Part shown: positions 45,037 to 55,031 of the stretch, in pieces | Numbering within the stretch: position 1 is the stretch's first letter | Layout: every line of letters begins with the position of its first letter | Origin: Pontibacter aydingkolensis | GTDB lineage: Bacteria; Bacteroidota; Bacteroidia; Cytophagales; Hymenobacteraceae | Reading direction: 5' to 3' | DNA: 64,000 nt | Assembly (NCBI RefSeq): GCF_019443125.1 | Contig: NZ_JAHYXK010000001.1 | Span: 186,001 to 250,000 of the forward strand | Made by a program: the position numbers and the translations under genes | Notes under the pieces: generated by a model | Databases searched by the model: none | Seen by the model: the letters and a program-made list of their open reading frames with translations, nothing else | Told to the model about the DNA's origin: nothing

Positions 45037-45725
45037 GGAGCAAATTTGCGGTAATAGGCCTGGGTATTTTCGGTAACTCCATTGCCCGTACGCTGGCAGA
45101 GCGAGGCGCCGAGGTAATCGCCATCGACAATACTGAAGACCACGTAGAGGCTATTAAAGATGAAGTAGCTTATGCCGTAGCCCTCGATGCCACAGATATT
45201 CGCGCCCTCGAAGCCCAGAACATTCAGGATATGGATGCCGTGGTGGTTGCCATTGGCGAGGACTTTGAGGCCTTGCTTATTACAACCGCCAATTTGCAGG
45301 AGCTTAATGTAAAGCGAGTGATTACGCGCGCCTCAAACAAACAGCAGCGCCGCATACTGGAGAAAATGGGTGTACAGGAAATTCTGTCGCCGGAGGGTGA
45401 AGTTGGTAAAACAGTAGCCGAACGCCTGCTGCAGCCAAACATCCGCACCTTTCTGCCCCTACCCGACAACTACGAGATCGTGGAGATTAACGCGCCGCGC
45501 AACATTGCCAACCGCAGCCTGGCCAAAATATCACTCCGCGAAAAGTATAACCTGAACCTGATCACAATAAAGCGCTTTTTTGAGGAGATACAGGACGGCA
45601 AGCCAACACAGGTTGAGCATATTATTGGTGTACCAAAAGCCGATACCATTATTTATCCGTCAGATATCCTGATCCTTATCGGGAAAAAGAACGATGTGAA
45701 GCGATTTATTGATATTAACCGCTAA
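45033..45725 (+). CDS. TrkA/KtrA-like potassium channel regulator (RCK protein)
   Basis: A 230-residue cytoplasmic regulator of a K+ uptake channel. The RCK_N Rossmann domain begins FAVIGLGIFGNSIARTLAERGAEVIAID (about 5-32) with the G-x-G-x2-G nucleotide motif. The RCK_C domain covers about 135-225. Rings of such subunits bind ATP/ADP or c-di-AMP and gate KtrB/TrkH-type channels. No channel gene is in the window. It overlaps udk by 4 bases. Confidence 0.9.
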   Translation: MRSKFAVIGLGIFGNSIARTLAERGAEVIAIDNTEDHVEAIKDEVAYAVALDATDIRALEAQNIQDMDAVVVAIGEDFEALLITTANLQELNVKRVITRASNKQQRRILEKMGVQEILSPEGEVGKTVAERLLQPNIRTFLPLPDNYEIVEINAPRNIANRSLAKISLREKYNLNLITIKRFFEEIQDGKPTQVEHIIGVPKADTIIYPSDILILIGKKNDVKRFIDINR

Positions 45726-45770
45726 GTATTTCTGATTTATTCAGAAAAGATTTTACATTTGTGGTTATAC

Positions 45771-46139
45771 ATGCCAAAAGCCAAGAACATACCAAGCCAT
45801 ATCAAGCATCTTTTGATGACTTTTACCCTACTGTGGGCGCTTATGCTCAACGGACAGGAAGTAGTGGCTTATACGTATGCGGCTGAGGCAACACCGCAGC
45901 AAACAGATTCCAGGCTTGAAGAGAAGCACGAAAGCAAAACTGTTGTAAAGCAAAAGGTATCGCTGGAGGCTACAACCTCGTTTGTGGCGCTTAACCTGCA
46001 GCAGGCCGTTGAGCCTCTTCCGCAGCCTTCCTTTGCCAACCCGATTGATTTACTTTTACCTGCCTATACTACCATCCCTCCAAGTGTTGGTTTCTTGGCG
46101 CAGATTTTCCCTATTACTATTCAGCCCAACGCTCCCTAA
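45771..46139 (+). CDS. hypothetical exported protein
   Basis: ATG 45771 is preferred over an in-frame TTG four codons earlier, since a TACATTTG box (45754-45761) lies between them. The 122-residue product has a hydrophobic segment (about 13-30, HLLMTFTLLWALMLNGQE), then a Pro/Gln/Glu-rich region and a hydrophobic C-terminus (VGFLAQIFPITIQPNAP). It has no known domain. The short spacing to the possible promoter box would make it nearly leaderless, or the real promoter may be further upstream. Confidence 0.6.
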   Translation: MPKAKNIPSHIKHLLMTFTLLWALMLNGQEVVAYTYAAEATPQQTDSRLEEKHESKTVVKQKVSLEATTSFVALNLQQAVEPLPQPSFANPIDLLLPAYTTIPPSVGFLAQIFPITIQPNAP

Positions 46140-46309
46140 GCCGGGCTATCCCCTCTTTTTTATACTTTCAGGGCAAGCTGTATACTTTAACTAAAAGATA
46201 CACAGCCACATCCGGAACAACTAAGCTTTTTTAAGGGTTGATTTAAAGTGGCTTTTCCCGGGATTGATGATGTTTTTAAAATTCACCTATACTTATCACT
46301 AATTAAACA

Positions 46310-49282
46310 ATGCGTAACAAATCGTTAATAATCGTTTTAGCGGTAATTGTAACGGCCATCTGCCTTTACTTTTTATCGTTTTCGTTTGTTTCCAGCCGCA
46401 TCCAGAACAATGCTGAGGCATATGCCACGGATGCGCAAGGCAACGTAGACATGGCTAAACAGCAGGCTTACCTGGATTCTGTTTGGAAAGAAAAAGTATT
46501 CCTGGGCATGACGTACCAGGAAGTTAAAGAGAACGAACTTGGCCTTGGCCTTGACTTAAAAGGTGGCATGCACGTGGTGCTGGAGGTTTCTCCTGTTGAG
46601 ATCATCAGGTCTATGTCTGGTAACAGCAAAGACCCTAACTTCCTGAAGGCCCTTGACCGCGCTAAAGAATTGCAGCGCAACAGCCAGGAAAGATTTACGA
46701 CTCTTTTTGAGCAGGCTTACCGCGAAATTGAGCCAGACGGACGCCTTAGCCGCATTTTCTCTAACACTGCTAACCGTGGCAAGATCAGCTACGAGTCTTC
46801 TAACGCTGAAGTGATCGATGTAATTGACACAGAAGTAGAAGCAGCTATTGATCGCTCTTTCAACATTCTTCGCACACGTATCGATAAATTCGGTGTAACG
46901 CAGCCTAACATTCAGCGTCTGAAAGGCACTGGCCGTATTCAGATCGAATTACCAGGTGTAGATAACCCTGACCGTGTTCGTAAACTACTTTCTGGCATGG
47001 CAAATCTTGAGTTCTGGGAAGTATGGTCTCCACAGGAATTCGGTCCTTACTTTATGCAGGTTGGCCAGTACCTTGACAAGCAACAGCAGGCAGGCAAGTT
47101 AGACATAGCCGCTACAGGCACTCAAAAAGACGCGCTTTCTGCAGCTGCTACAACTGGCGAACAGGATGTACTATCTCAGGCTGCTGCCGGTGATACAAAT
47201 GCCATAGCTACTACTACTCCAGCAGACACAAACGCAACTGCACTTGACACTACTGCACAGCAAGGCGGCGTATTAGCCAGCCTGTTTACACAGATGCCTG
47301 GTGGTCTTGGTGCCAACGTACGCGACACTGCCAAGATCAACGAGATTTTCAGCCGTCCGGAAGTAAGAGGCATGTTCCCTCCTAACATGAAGTTCCTTTG
47401 GTCTGTTAAGCCAATCACAGGCGACAACCGCCAGGAGTTTGTTGAATTTTATGCCATCAAAAAAGGACGTGACGGTAAAGCTCCGCTAGGCGGCGACGCT
47501 ATTAACGATGCCCGCCAGGACTTTGACCAGCAGGGCCGCCCTGAGATCACGATGAGCATGAACGCAACCGGCTCTAAGAAATGGGCTCGCCTTACAGGTG
47601 AGAACGTAGGTCGCCAGGTAGCCATCGTACTTGACGATTATGTATACTCTGCACCAGTGGTACAGAGCGAGATCACAGGTGGTAACTCATCTATCTCTGG
47701 TAACTTCACTATCGAAGAAGCACAAGACTTAGCCAACATCCTGAAAGCAGGTAAAATGCCGGCTCCAACCCGTATCGTTGAAGAGGCTGTAGTTGGTCCG
47801 TCGCTTGGTAAAGAAGCTATTCAGCAGGGTCTTATCTCAACACTGGCTGGTTTAGTAGTTGTAATCGTGTTCATGATCGCATACTACAGCCGTGGTGGTT
47901 TTATTGCCGACCTTGCCCTTATCTTCAACGTGTTCTTTATACTTGGTATACTTGCACAGCTTAACGCAGCCCTTACATTGCCAGGTATTGCAGGTATCGT
48001 ACTTACATTAGGTATGGCCGTGGATGCGAACGTACTTATTTTTGAGCGTATGCGCGAAGAAGCCAGAAAAGGCCTGGGAATCCGTGAGGTTATCAATAAA
48101 GGTTATGACAAGGCTTTCAGTACTATTTTAGATGCGAACGTTACTACTTTCCTGGTAGGTTTTATACTTTATTTCTTCGGTTCTGGCCCGGTAAAGGGAT
48201 TTGCCATTACCCTGATGATCGGTATTGTAACGTCGTTCTTCACATCAGTATTTATCTCAAGATTACTGGTTGAGCGTTCTTTAAGAAAAGCAGGTAAGCT
48301 TTCGTTCTCTTCTGTTATGTCAGATAAAATGTTCCGTAACGTAACATTTGATGTGATGAAGTATAGAAAAGCTGCTTATGCTTTCTCGCTTAGTGTTATT
48401 GCAATTGGATTTATTGCGATGTACATCAATGGCGGCCCTAACCTGGGTGTTGACTTTAAAGGCGGCCGTTCTTATGTAGTAGAGCTTGACCAGGCTGTAC
48501 CTGCTTCTGAGCTTCGCACAGCATTATTAGATAATTTTGAAGGCGCAGGCACTGAGGTTAAAACGTTTGGTGCATCTAATCGTGTAAAAATCATTACTAG
48601 CTGGCTTGCAGATGATGAAAGCATTGAGGCAGACAACAAAGTAAAAGCTGCTCTTGACGAAGGTCTTGCCCAATACAGTAACCTGACTCCTGAGGTACTT
48701 AGCTCTTCTAAAGTTGGCGCTACAATGGCTGATGATATTCAGAACACAGCTCTAATCGCTATACTTCTGGCACTTGTTGGCATCTTCCTATATGTGATGA
48801 TCCGCTTCAGAAAGTGGCAGTTTAGCTTGGGTGGTGTTGTGGCCTTGTTACACGATGCCTTGATGATCATTGCCGTGTTCTCTATACTTGACCTGTTTGG
48901 TATCTCTTACGAGATGGACCAGGTGTTTATCGCTGCGGTACTTACGATCATCGGTTTCTCTATTAACGATACCGTGGTAATTTTTGACCGTGTTCGTGAG
49001 TACATGGCCGATAATCCGCGTTCAGCTATCAGAGATATCGTTAACCCGGCGCTTATCAGCACATTCAGCCGTACCATCATTACTTCCCTTACTTTGTTTT
49101 TGGTTGTAGTGATCCTGTTCATCTTCGGTGGTGAAGTTCTTCGTGGCTTCTCTCTGGCGATGATCATCGGTGTGCTGTTCGGTACTTATTCTTCCCTGTT
49201 TATCGCTACGCCAATTGTAGTGGATACTGTAAAAGAAGAGAAAAAAGCACCTGCCGCACCTGCTACAGCAACACGCGCTTAA
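46310..49282 (+). CDS. secDF: fused protein translocase subunit SecDF
   Basis: The 990-residue fusion of SecD and SecF uses the proton gradient to help export through SecYEG. The SecD half (about 1-640) has a first helix, a long periplasmic head with LGLDLKGGMHVVLEV, GRIQIELPGVDNPDRVRKLL and the five-helix block with AGIVLTLGMAVDANVLIFERMREE. The SecF half (about 670-990) has NLGVDFKGGRSY and IGFSINDTVVIFDRVREY. A Thr/Ala/Asp-rich insertion (about 255-330) in the head is typical of Bacteroidota. It has about six AAGTATA copies. A terminator follows. Confidence 0.96.
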   Translation: MRNKSLIIVLAVIVTAICLYFLSFSFVSSRIQNNAEAYATDAQGNVDMAKQQAYLDSVWKEKVFLGMTYQEVKENELGLGLDLKGGMHVVLEVSPVEIIRSMSGNSKDPNFLKALDRAKELQRNSQERFTTLFEQAYREIEPDGRLSRIFSNTANRGKISYESSNAEVIDVIDTEVEAAIDRSFNILRTRIDKFGVTQPNIQRLKGTGRIQIELPGVDNPDRVRKLLSGMANLEFWEVWSPQEFGPYFMQVGQYLDKQQQAGKLDIAATGTQKDALSAAATTGEQDVLSQAAAGDTNAIATTTPADTNATALDTTAQQGGVLASLFTQMPGGLGANVRDTAKINEIFSRPEVRGMFPPNMKFLWSVKPITGDNRQEFVEFYAIKKGRDGKAPLGGDAINDARQDFDQQGRPEITMSMNATGSKKWARLTGENVGRQVAIVLDDYVYSAPVVQSEITGGNSSISGNFTIEEAQDLANILKAGKMPAPTRIVEEAVVGPSLGKEAIQQGLISTLAGLVVVIVFMIAYYSRGGFIADLALIFNVFFILGILAQLNAALTLPGIAGIVLTLGMAVDANVLIFERMREEARKGLGIREVINKGYDKAFSTILDANVTTFLVGFILYFFGSGPVKGFAITLMIGIVTSFFTSVFISRLLVERSLRKAGKLSFSSVMSDKMFRNVTFDVMKYRKAAYAFSLSVIAIGFIAMYINGGPNLGVDFKGGRSYVVELDQAVPASELRTALLDNFEGAGTEVKTFGASNRVKIITSWLADDESIEADNKVKAALDEGLAQYSNLTPEVLSSSKVGATMADDIQNTALIAILLALVGIFLYVMIRFRKWQFSLGGVVALLHDALMIIAVFSILDLFGISYEMDQVFIAAVLTIIGFSINDTVVIFDRVREYMADNPRSAIRDIVNPALISTFSRTIITSLTLFLVVVILFIFGGEVLRGFSLAMIIGVLFGTYSSLFIATPIVVDTVKEEKKAPAAPATATRA

Positions 49283-49303
49283 GCAAAAAAATATTTAATA
49301 CAG

Positions 49304-49337
49304 AAAATCCCGGGGCATTAGCTCCGGGATTTTTTTT
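49304..49337 (+). terminator. intrinsic terminator after secDF
   Basis: The stem AAATCCCGG/CCGGGATTT followed by a long T run, 22 bases after the stop codon. Confidence 0.8.
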
Positions 49338-49351
49338 GTGCCAGTGATTGA

Positions 49352-49380
49352 CCGCAGATTAATGGGGATTTTAATGATTA
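49352..49380. repeat. copy of dispersed CCGCAGATTAATGGGGATT repeat
   Basis: CCGCAGATTAATGGGGATT at 49352-49370 also occurs at 56052-56070, and with two mismatches at 59242-59260. The rest of this 400-base spacer holds an inverted repeat pair and an AAGTATA copy, with no gene. Confidence 0.75.
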
Positions 49381-49404
49381 GAAGGATTTCTCAGCAGTAC
49401 CTGA

Positions 49405-49612
49405 TCCAACCACCCCTACCCCTCCTTATCCAAGGCGGGGAAATCTGGCATTACCTTAGCAAAAGTATAAGCGCTGTAGCTTTTGCTTAACCTCCCATCC
49501 ACCAAGATCCTTTCAGGATGACAAAGGGGGGAAGACTGTTATAATTATGATGATAGTAGAAGTGGTAAGAAAAGAATTCCCCACCTTAGATAAGGAGGGG
49601 CAGGGGGGGTGG
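49405..49612. repeat. imperfect inverted pair of CACCCCTACCCCTCC elements
   Basis: The left arm (49405-49441, CCAACCACCCCTACCCC...) and the right arm (49578-49612) are imperfect complements about 36 bases long, separated by about 136 bases. The wording matches the perfect repeat at 38704-38781. Nothing coding is seen between the arms. Confidence 0.75.
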
Positions 49613-49691
49613 AATCCAGTAGCTATGAAACAACAAAATAGCCAGCCCTTATGCAGAGCTGGCTATTTTTATACTTTACCTGGTGCTATAC

Positions 49692-50303
49692 TTAGATAGT
49701 CACACCGTCGGCTACAACTTCTTTTACTTCTGGCACCATGCGCTTCAGCAGGTTTTCGATACCGGCTTTTAGCGTAACAGTTGCAGATGGGCAACCACTG
49801 CATGAGCCTTGCAGGTGTACAGTTACAACACCTTCGTTGTAAGATTTAAAAGTAATGTTACCACCATCCTGCTCTACCGCAGGGCGTACATAATTATCCA
49901 GCAGGTCGATCACTTTTTTGGAGATCTCAGCGTCTTCTGCAGATGTTTCGCCGTTTGCTTCCGTTGGGGCAGCTTTCTTTGCAGAGAAACCCTCGTTAAA
50001 GATAGGGCCACCAGCCTCTACATAAGACTTCAGGAACGTGCGCAGCTCAGGTATCAGCTTTACCCACTCCAGATCGGCGCTTTTAGTAATAGTAACAAAA
50101 TTACTGGCGATGAACACGCGCGAAACGTAGTCGAAGTTGAAAAGCTCCTGCGCCAGCGGCGACTCCATGGCACTTTCAACATTCGGATAATCCACGCTTT
50201 GCCCGTCTGGCAACAATTGCTGGTTCATCACAAATTTCATCGATTCAGGGTTCGGGTTTGCCTCAGCATAAACCGAAACCATCTTTTCTTTATTTTCTGA
50301 CAT
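49692..50303 (-). CDS. NifU-like iron-sulfur scaffold protein (Nfu type)
   Basis: The 203-residue protein has an N-terminal Nfu_N domain (about 8-100, EANPNPESMKFVMNQQLL) and a C-terminal NifU domain (about 125-200) with the cluster-binding C-x2-C in GSCSGCPSATVTLKAGIENLL (about 166-171). It carries and delivers Fe-S clusters to target enzymes. A 25-residue charged linker connects the domains. It is a solitary gene here. Confidence 0.92.
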   Translation of the reverse strand: MSENKEKMVSVYAEANPNPESMKFVMNQQLLPDGQSVDYPNVESAMESPLAQELFNFDYVSRVFIASNFVTITKSADLEWVKLIPELRTFLKSYVEAGGPIFNEGFSAKKAAPTEANGETSAEDAEISKKVIDLLDNYVRPAVEQDGGNITFKSYNEGVVTVHLQGSCSGCPSATVTLKAGIENLLKRMVPEVKEVVADGVTI

Positions 50304-50463
50304 GTAATTCCTTGTTTAAAACTAAAACTAGCGAGTATCGCTTTAAGTTTCCAAAATTAGGCATTATTTCCGACGAAGTAAACCGCCACGCATGTATCAA
50401 CACAAATTCCAGAGCATCCTTGGCCTTCCTTGCTTTTGAGGTGGCTATTTAAGCCAGAAAATG

Positions 50464-50471
50464 TATCTTTG
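50464..50471 (+). promoter_or_regulatory. candidate -7 promoter box for the nhaD-like gene
   Basis: TATCTTTG matches TAnnTTTG and lies 48 bases before ATG 50519. It overlaps the alternative GTG start at 50471, which argues against that start. Confidence 0.55.
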
Positions 50472-50518
50472 TGCAACAACAAATTAAACTACCTTATCTT
50501 TACCGCACTAATCTAGAC

Positions 50519-51904
50519 ATGCTGAACAACTTTATACTACTGGTACAGTCCCAGCACGCAGCACCAGCGTTTTTGATTATCCCATTCCTGCTTCTTATAG
50601 GGATGATTGCCGCCGGCCCAATTTTTTTCGGTCACTTTTGGGAGCACAACTACAAGAAAATTGCTGTTACGTTAGGCCTTACTGTACTGGGCTACTACAT
50701 CTTTGCATTAGGCGATTACCACATGCCGGTTCATACTTTCTTTGAGTATGCCTCATTTGCCATACTTTTAAGCTCGTTATACATTGCTGCCGGCGGTATT
50801 TACATAAACATAAACGCCAATGCCACACCAGCCATGAATGTGGCTCTTGTTGCCATAGGCGCTGTTCTGGCTAATATTGTGGGCACTACAGGTGCTTCGT
50901 TGTTGTTGATCCGCCCGTTTATCCGCTTAAACGTACATCGTATTAAGCCTTACCAGATCGTATTCTTTATATTTATAGTAAGTAATGCCGGTGGTTTGCT
51001 TACGCCGCTTGGAGACCCTCCGCTGTTTATCGGTTTCCTGAAAGGCGTACCGTTCTTCTGGACTCTGCAACACCTTTTCACGCCATGGGTGCTTACGATC
51101 ATACTTCTCTGCATTATCTTCTTCTTCATCGACAGCAGAAACAAAGAAACCTATGTGCCGCGCCCTGAAGTGGTGGCTAAAAACGAAGCAAAAACAGAGT
51201 TTTATGTAAGCGGAAAGCGCAACCTGTTCTGGCTGGCGATCATTATCGGTGCCATTTTCCTGGATCCTAACGTGATAGATGGGTTGCCGCACATTGCTTA
51301 TGATGGCAACAAGTTCTCTTTCATCCGTGAGATCATACAGCTATCAGCAGCATTTGCCTGCTTTAAATTCTCAAGCAAAACAGCCCTGGCAGGAAACCAG
51401 TTTAACTTCCACCCAATTCTGGAGGTTGTATTCCTGTTCTTCGGCATATTCTTTACCATGATGCCAGCACTCCAACTTTCAGCTGCCATCGCATCAGCAC
51501 CTGAGTTCTCGCAGTATATCACGCCAAACTTCCTGTATTGGGCAACTGGTTCACTTTCAGGCTTTTTGGACAATGCCCCTACTTATGCTAACTTCCTGTC
51601 GCTGGCTATGGCCAAGTATGATATGGCACAGAATAGCGTGGTGGATGTAAAAGCTTTTGCCACAGGCACAGGCGCAGACCCTGGAACGTTAGTGTTGCTT
51701 GAGGCTATTTCGCTTTCAGCTGTATTGTTTGGCGCCTTTACATATATTGGCAACGGACCTAACTTCATGGTAAAAGCCATTGCCGAGAGTGCCGGTATTA
51801 AGATGCCTTCTTTCTTCGGTTACATTGTGCGTTACTCTATTCCTTTCTTATTGCCAGCGCTTATCCTGGTTTGGTACCTGATGGTACACTTAAGGTTGTT
51901 CTAA
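50519..51904 (+). CDS. nhaD: NhaD-type sodium:proton antiporter-like transporter
   Basis: ATG 50519 is chosen because a promoter box overlaps the upstream GTG. The 461-residue protein has about 12 helices and belongs to the ion transporter superfamily. NIVGTTGASLLLIRPFIRLN, NAGGLLTPLGDPPLFIGFLKGVPFFWT and GSLSGFLDNAPTYANFLSLA are the signatures of Bacteroidota NhaD/citrate-permease-like antiporters. It likely exports Na+ in exchange for H+. The symbol is by family and not proven. Confidence 0.83.
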   Translation: MLNNFILLVQSQHAAPAFLIIPFLLLIGMIAAGPIFFGHFWEHNYKKIAVTLGLTVLGYYIFALGDYHMPVHTFFEYASFAILLSSLYIAAGGIYININANATPAMNVALVAIGAVLANIVGTTGASLLLIRPFIRLNVHRIKPYQIVFFIFIVSNAGGLLTPLGDPPLFIGFLKGVPFFWTLQHLFTPWVLTIILLCIIFFFIDSRNKETYVPRPEVVAKNEAKTEFYVSGKRNLFWLAIIIGAIFLDPNVIDGLPHIAYDGNKFSFIREIIQLSAAFACFKFSSKTALAGNQFNFHPILEVVFLFFGIFFTMMPALQLSAAIASAPEFSQYITPNFLYWATGSLSGFLDNAPTYANFLSLAMAKYDMAQNSVVDVKAFATGTGADPGTLVLLEAISLSAVLFGAFTYIGNGPNFMVKAIAESAGIKMPSFFGYIVRYSIPFLLPALILVWYLMVHLRLF

Positions 51905-51920
51905 AGTATAATTAGTGCTA

Positions 51921-51963
51921 ACTAAAAAGCGCCGCTTCGTGTTACGGAGCGGCGCTTTTTAGT
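51921..51963. terminator. bidirectional terminator between nhaD and aroC
   Basis: The stem ACTAAAAAGCGCCGCT and its complement, with an 11-base loop and A/T tracts on both sides, between convergent genes. Confidence 0.85.
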
Positions 51964-51998
51964 TGAATAGCAAGTCAAATACTGACCATTTTTAAACT

Positions 51999-53078
51999 CT
52001 ATACTTTATTCGCTTGCTGCCGCATTAAAAAATCAGCAATTACCAAGGCAGCCATCGCATCCACAATAGGCACGGCGCGCGGCAATACGCAAGGGTCGTG
52101 GCGGCCTTTACCCTGCAGTGTAATATCTTCGCCGGCATCGTTTATGGTTTGCTGTGGCTGAAGTATGGTGGCCACCGGTTTAAACGCTACGTTAAAGTAA
52201 ATATCCTGTCCGTTGCTGATGCCGCCCTGTATGCCGCCAGAGTTATTGGTGCGTGTACGAATGTTGCCTTGCTCATCGGTGTAGAACTGGTCGTTGTGTT
52301 CGGAGCCGCGCATACTTACCCCCTCAAAGCCGCTGCCGTACTCAAAGCCTTTTACCGCGTTTATACTTAGCATTGCCTTGCCCAACTCGGCATGCAGCTT
52401 ATCAAACACGGGCTCACCTAATCCGGCTGGCACACCTTGTACCACACAGCTAACCACACCGCCAATGGTATCTAAATTGTCCCGGGCCTCTTCTACCACG
52501 CCAATCATACGGGCAGCAATTTTACCATCAGGGCAGCGCACTTTGTTAGCGTCTATCTTCCCAAAATCCAGCTTTGAGTAATGCTTGCGCAGCTTTACCT
52601 TACCCACCTGCGATACATAGGCATTTACAGTAATTCCATACTTTTGAAGCAACTTCATGGCCAATGCACCGGCAGCTACACGTGCCACAGTTTCGCGGGC
52701 AGAACTGCGGCCGCCGCCACGGTAATCGCGGGTGCCATACTTGGCTGTGTAAGTATAATCGGCATGCGATGGCCGGAAGGCGTGCTGTATATGGCTGTAG
52801 TCGTGGCTGTGCTGGTCTTTGTTGTTTACTACCAGGGCAATAGGCGTGCCGGTGGTCTTACCCTCAAAAATGCCCGAAAGTATAGTTACTTTGTCTTCCT
52901 CTTTGCGGGGCGTGGTTATATCCGATTGTCCGGGGCGACGGCGATCCAGGGCATGCTGTATCTCATCAGCACTTATCTCCAGGCCTGCCGGACACCCGTC
53001 TATTATCACACCTACAGCCGCACCATGCGACTCTCCAAAAGTAGTTATCCTGAAAAGCTTTCCGTATGAATTGCTCAT
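51999..53078 (-). CDS. aroC: chorismate synthase
   Basis: AroC makes chorismate from 5-enolpyruvylshikimate-3-phosphate using reduced FMN, the last shikimate step. The 359-residue protein has the family signatures [22 protein letters not shown] (about 12-33), [20 protein letters not shown] (about 120-139) and the C-terminal [18 protein letters not shown]. It overlaps batD by 4 bases. It holds about four AAGTATA copies. Confidence 0.96.
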   Translation of the reverse strand: MSNSYGKLFRITTFGESHGAAVGVIIDGCPAGLEISADEIQHALDRRRPGQSDITTPRKEEDKVTILSGIFEGKTTGTPIALVVNNKDQHSHDYSHIQHAFRPSHADYTYTAKYGTRDYRGGGRSSARETVARVAAGALAMKLLQKYGITVNAYVSQVGKVKLRKHYSKLDFGKIDANKVRCPDGKIAARMIGVVEEARDNLDTIGGVVSCVVQGVPAGLGEPVFDKLHAELGKAMLSINAVKGFEYGSGFEGVSMRGSEHNDQFYTDEQGNIRTRTNNSGGIQGGISNGQDIYFNVAFKPVATILQPQQTINDAGEDITLQGKGRHDPCVLPRAVPIVDAMAALVIADFLMRQQANKV

Positions 53079-54517
53079 GCTTTATTTCTTAAGAACACGA
53101 ATGCCGATACCGCTAAAAGCACGACAAGTATAAAATTTGTATATCGCTTGATCTCATCAAAGAAATGAAGACTTACCAAGGTGTTATCCTCATTGGTGAT
53201 GATGTTATAAAAAGACCCCAGATCGCGGGAGAGCACCAACGCATCGCTATCGCGGGCACCGGTAACATTTATTTTTAATGTGGGGCGCAGCGTATCGTAG
53301 GTGGCTGTAGTCGGGTTAAAGTATATCCACTCTATGGCATTTTCCAGCGCATAGGTGCCTGGCTCGCGCGGTAGCACATTATACGAAAAGCTTTTAAGCC
53401 CCAACACTCTGCCTGAGCGCCTAGTAACTTCCTGACGAACATCTGGCGGGTAAAACTCTAGTCCGGCCGTGGCAGCAGGCGTAGGCGGCATTACTGCATC
53501 AAGGTTGCCCTCTCCTATTATCTCAAATAAATATCTGAAGCTATTGTTTACCGACACCTGCCTTTTTGAAAGACTCTCCAGCAAAGTATAGTTGCCTACG
53601 GGCACCACATTCCGCAAAGGGTGCGGCGGCAACTCCATTACTTCTACTTCGCGCTCACGGCTGTAAAAAGTCTTGAATCCTTCCTGTCGGTCTTCGGTGA
53701 GCAGGTTGGGTGTTTTGGCAACTTTATACTTTATCATTTTAAGCTGCAGTTGCGGAAACTTGAGTGTTTGCAGGTTTATCGGATAAAGCACCGCCTCATA
53801 AAGCCTGAAACGTAAGTAGGGTTTACCTTGAACCGTTACATTTTCCGGTGTAATCTCAGAAAAATCAAATGTATCCTCCCATACATGGGGTTGCTTTATC
53901 TGCCGTATAATTCCTGCTATCTGGTTTGCAAAATCATGGAAATCAAGCAGGCGCTGGTCGGCTTCGGCAAGGTAAAAGTATAAAGCTACGTCAACACCTT
54001 CCCCTACAAACACTTTTTCTTTGCTTGTGTATAGGGTTAAAAAGGCGTTATCGTCTTTATCTACAAATTCTATTTCTTCCCTTGCTGGCTCCTGCTCATC
54101 CTGCGGCTCAATTAAATCGGGCGGGTTTGGCCCCTGTGGTGCACCAGCCTGCATAGGCGTAACCTTTATCGCCATTCCCTGCGACTGCACTGTAACGCCA
54201 TTCACCTTCATACTAAAAGGTTTAAGCACATAATCACCCTCCTGTAGGGCAGCATAATTCTGGGTATAGGTCCGGATAATGTTTGTTACGCCACCTACTG
54301 TAACCGTTTTCTCGGAAGAAAATCGGGTACTTTTCTTAAAGCCCTCTATCTCGGGGAAAGGAGTATATTCTTTTAGTTGGTCGTCCTGGAGCTTTACAGA
54401 GACAGTGTAGTACTGGTTTATGGGCAACGGGCTTTTGCCCAACTCAATACTTATCTGCTGTGCCAAGGCTGGCACCCAAAGTATAAAGAGCAGCAAAAAA
54501 GAAAATATAAAGCGCAT
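53075..54517 (-). CDS. batD: BatD family protein (aerotolerance)
   Basis: ATG 54517 is used instead of a TTG seven codons upstream. The 480-residue protein has a signal peptide ([20 protein letters not shown]) and a long beta-rich periplasmic part with repeated Ig-like modules ([39 protein letters not shown] and [12 protein letters not shown]). A single helix near the C-terminus ([20 protein letters not shown]) anchors it. BatD homologues belong to the Bat oxygen-tolerance operon of Bacteroides. No batA, batB, batC or batE is adjacent; it precedes aroC with a 4-base overlap. Confidence 0.87.
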   Translation of the reverse strand: MRFIFSFLLLFILWVPALAQQISIELGKSPLPINQYYTVSVKLQDDQLKEYTPFPEIEGFKKSTRFSSEKTVTVGGVTNIIRTYTQNYAALQEGDYVLKPFSMKVNGVTVQSQGMAIKVTPMQAGAPQGPNPPDLIEPQDEQEPAREEIEFVDKDDNAFLTLYTSKEKVFVGEGVDVALYFYLAEADQRLLDFHDFANQIAGIIRQIKQPHVWEDTFDFSEITPENVTVQGKPYLRFRLYEAVLYPINLQTLKFPQLQLKMIKYKVAKTPNLLTEDRQEGFKTFYSREREVEVMELPPHPLRNVVPVGNYTLLESLSKRQVSVNNSFRYLFEIIGEGNLDAVMPPTPAATAGLEFYPPDVRQEVTRRSGRVLGLKSFSYNVLPREPGTYALENAIEWIYFNPTTATYDTLRPTLKINVTGARDSDALVLSRDLGSFYNIITNEDNTLVSLHFFDEIKRYTNFILVVLLAVSAFVFLRNKA

Positions 54518-54556
54518 AAAACCGGTTACACAGGACAATCCTGAAATCTATAATAG

Positions 54557-54564
54557 CAAATTTA
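54557..54564 (-). promoter_or_regulatory. candidate -7 promoter box for batD-aroC
   Basis: TAAATTTG on the minus strand, 40 bases before ATG 54517. It supports the ATG start rather than the TTG. Confidence 0.5.
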
Positions 54565-54835
54565 GTTAAATTCCGGCATTTACTCTTCCTGTTAGATTAA
54601 CCTGTGTTTTTGCTTCTGCCAGAAGTACGCTATTCTCCAATCCTTTCGTTATTAAAAATACTGGGCATAAACCGATCATTCATACTAAGAGCCAGTGATG
54701 TAAGGGATAGCACAATACGAGATTAGACTTTAACAATAAATTTTAATACATTTACATTGAATATCAAACAATAACAGTAACTTTTTTTCCCTGAAACGTA
54801 ATTAAAGTCAGATTACAATTCAATTTCCTACCGAA

Positions 54836-55027
54836 ATGTTAGAATACATTAAAACCATTTTGCTGAAGGTTAGCTTTGACAAGATGTTGTTTGAAAAAGA
54901 GCTTCGAAAAGCCTTCAAGATTTTAATTAAAGAAGAATTACAACAGCTTAAAAAATGGTGTTACGACCAGTTTTCCGGCATGTACCTAATGATTCTGAAT
55001 AGAGTGTTCTCCAAGGCACAGGTATAA
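54836..55027 (+). CDS. small hypothetical protein (63 residues)
   Basis: A compact, helical, basic product: MLEYIKTILLKVSFDK followed by LFEKELRKAFKILIKEELQQLKKWCYDQF. The regular Leu/Lys/Glu spacing looks like a real folded helix pair rather than a chance ORF. I believe similar 60-70 residue proteins occur in Hymenobacteraceae, but this is memory and not verified. It ends 4 bases before the queG stop codon on the other strand. Function unknown. Confidence 0.65.
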   Translation: MLEYIKTILLKVSFDKMLFEKELRKAFKILIKEELQQLKKWCYDQFSGMYLMILNRVFSKAQV

Positions 55028-55031
55028 CCAA

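Noticed and set aside
49405..49612. CRISPR-like array in the 49.4-49.6 kb spacer
   Set aside because: There are only two inverted arms with no regular repeat-spacer pattern and no cas genes.
50471..50518. GTG start for the nhaD-like gene
   Set aside because: A TATCTTTG promoter box overlaps it and the ATG at 50519 begins at the first helix.
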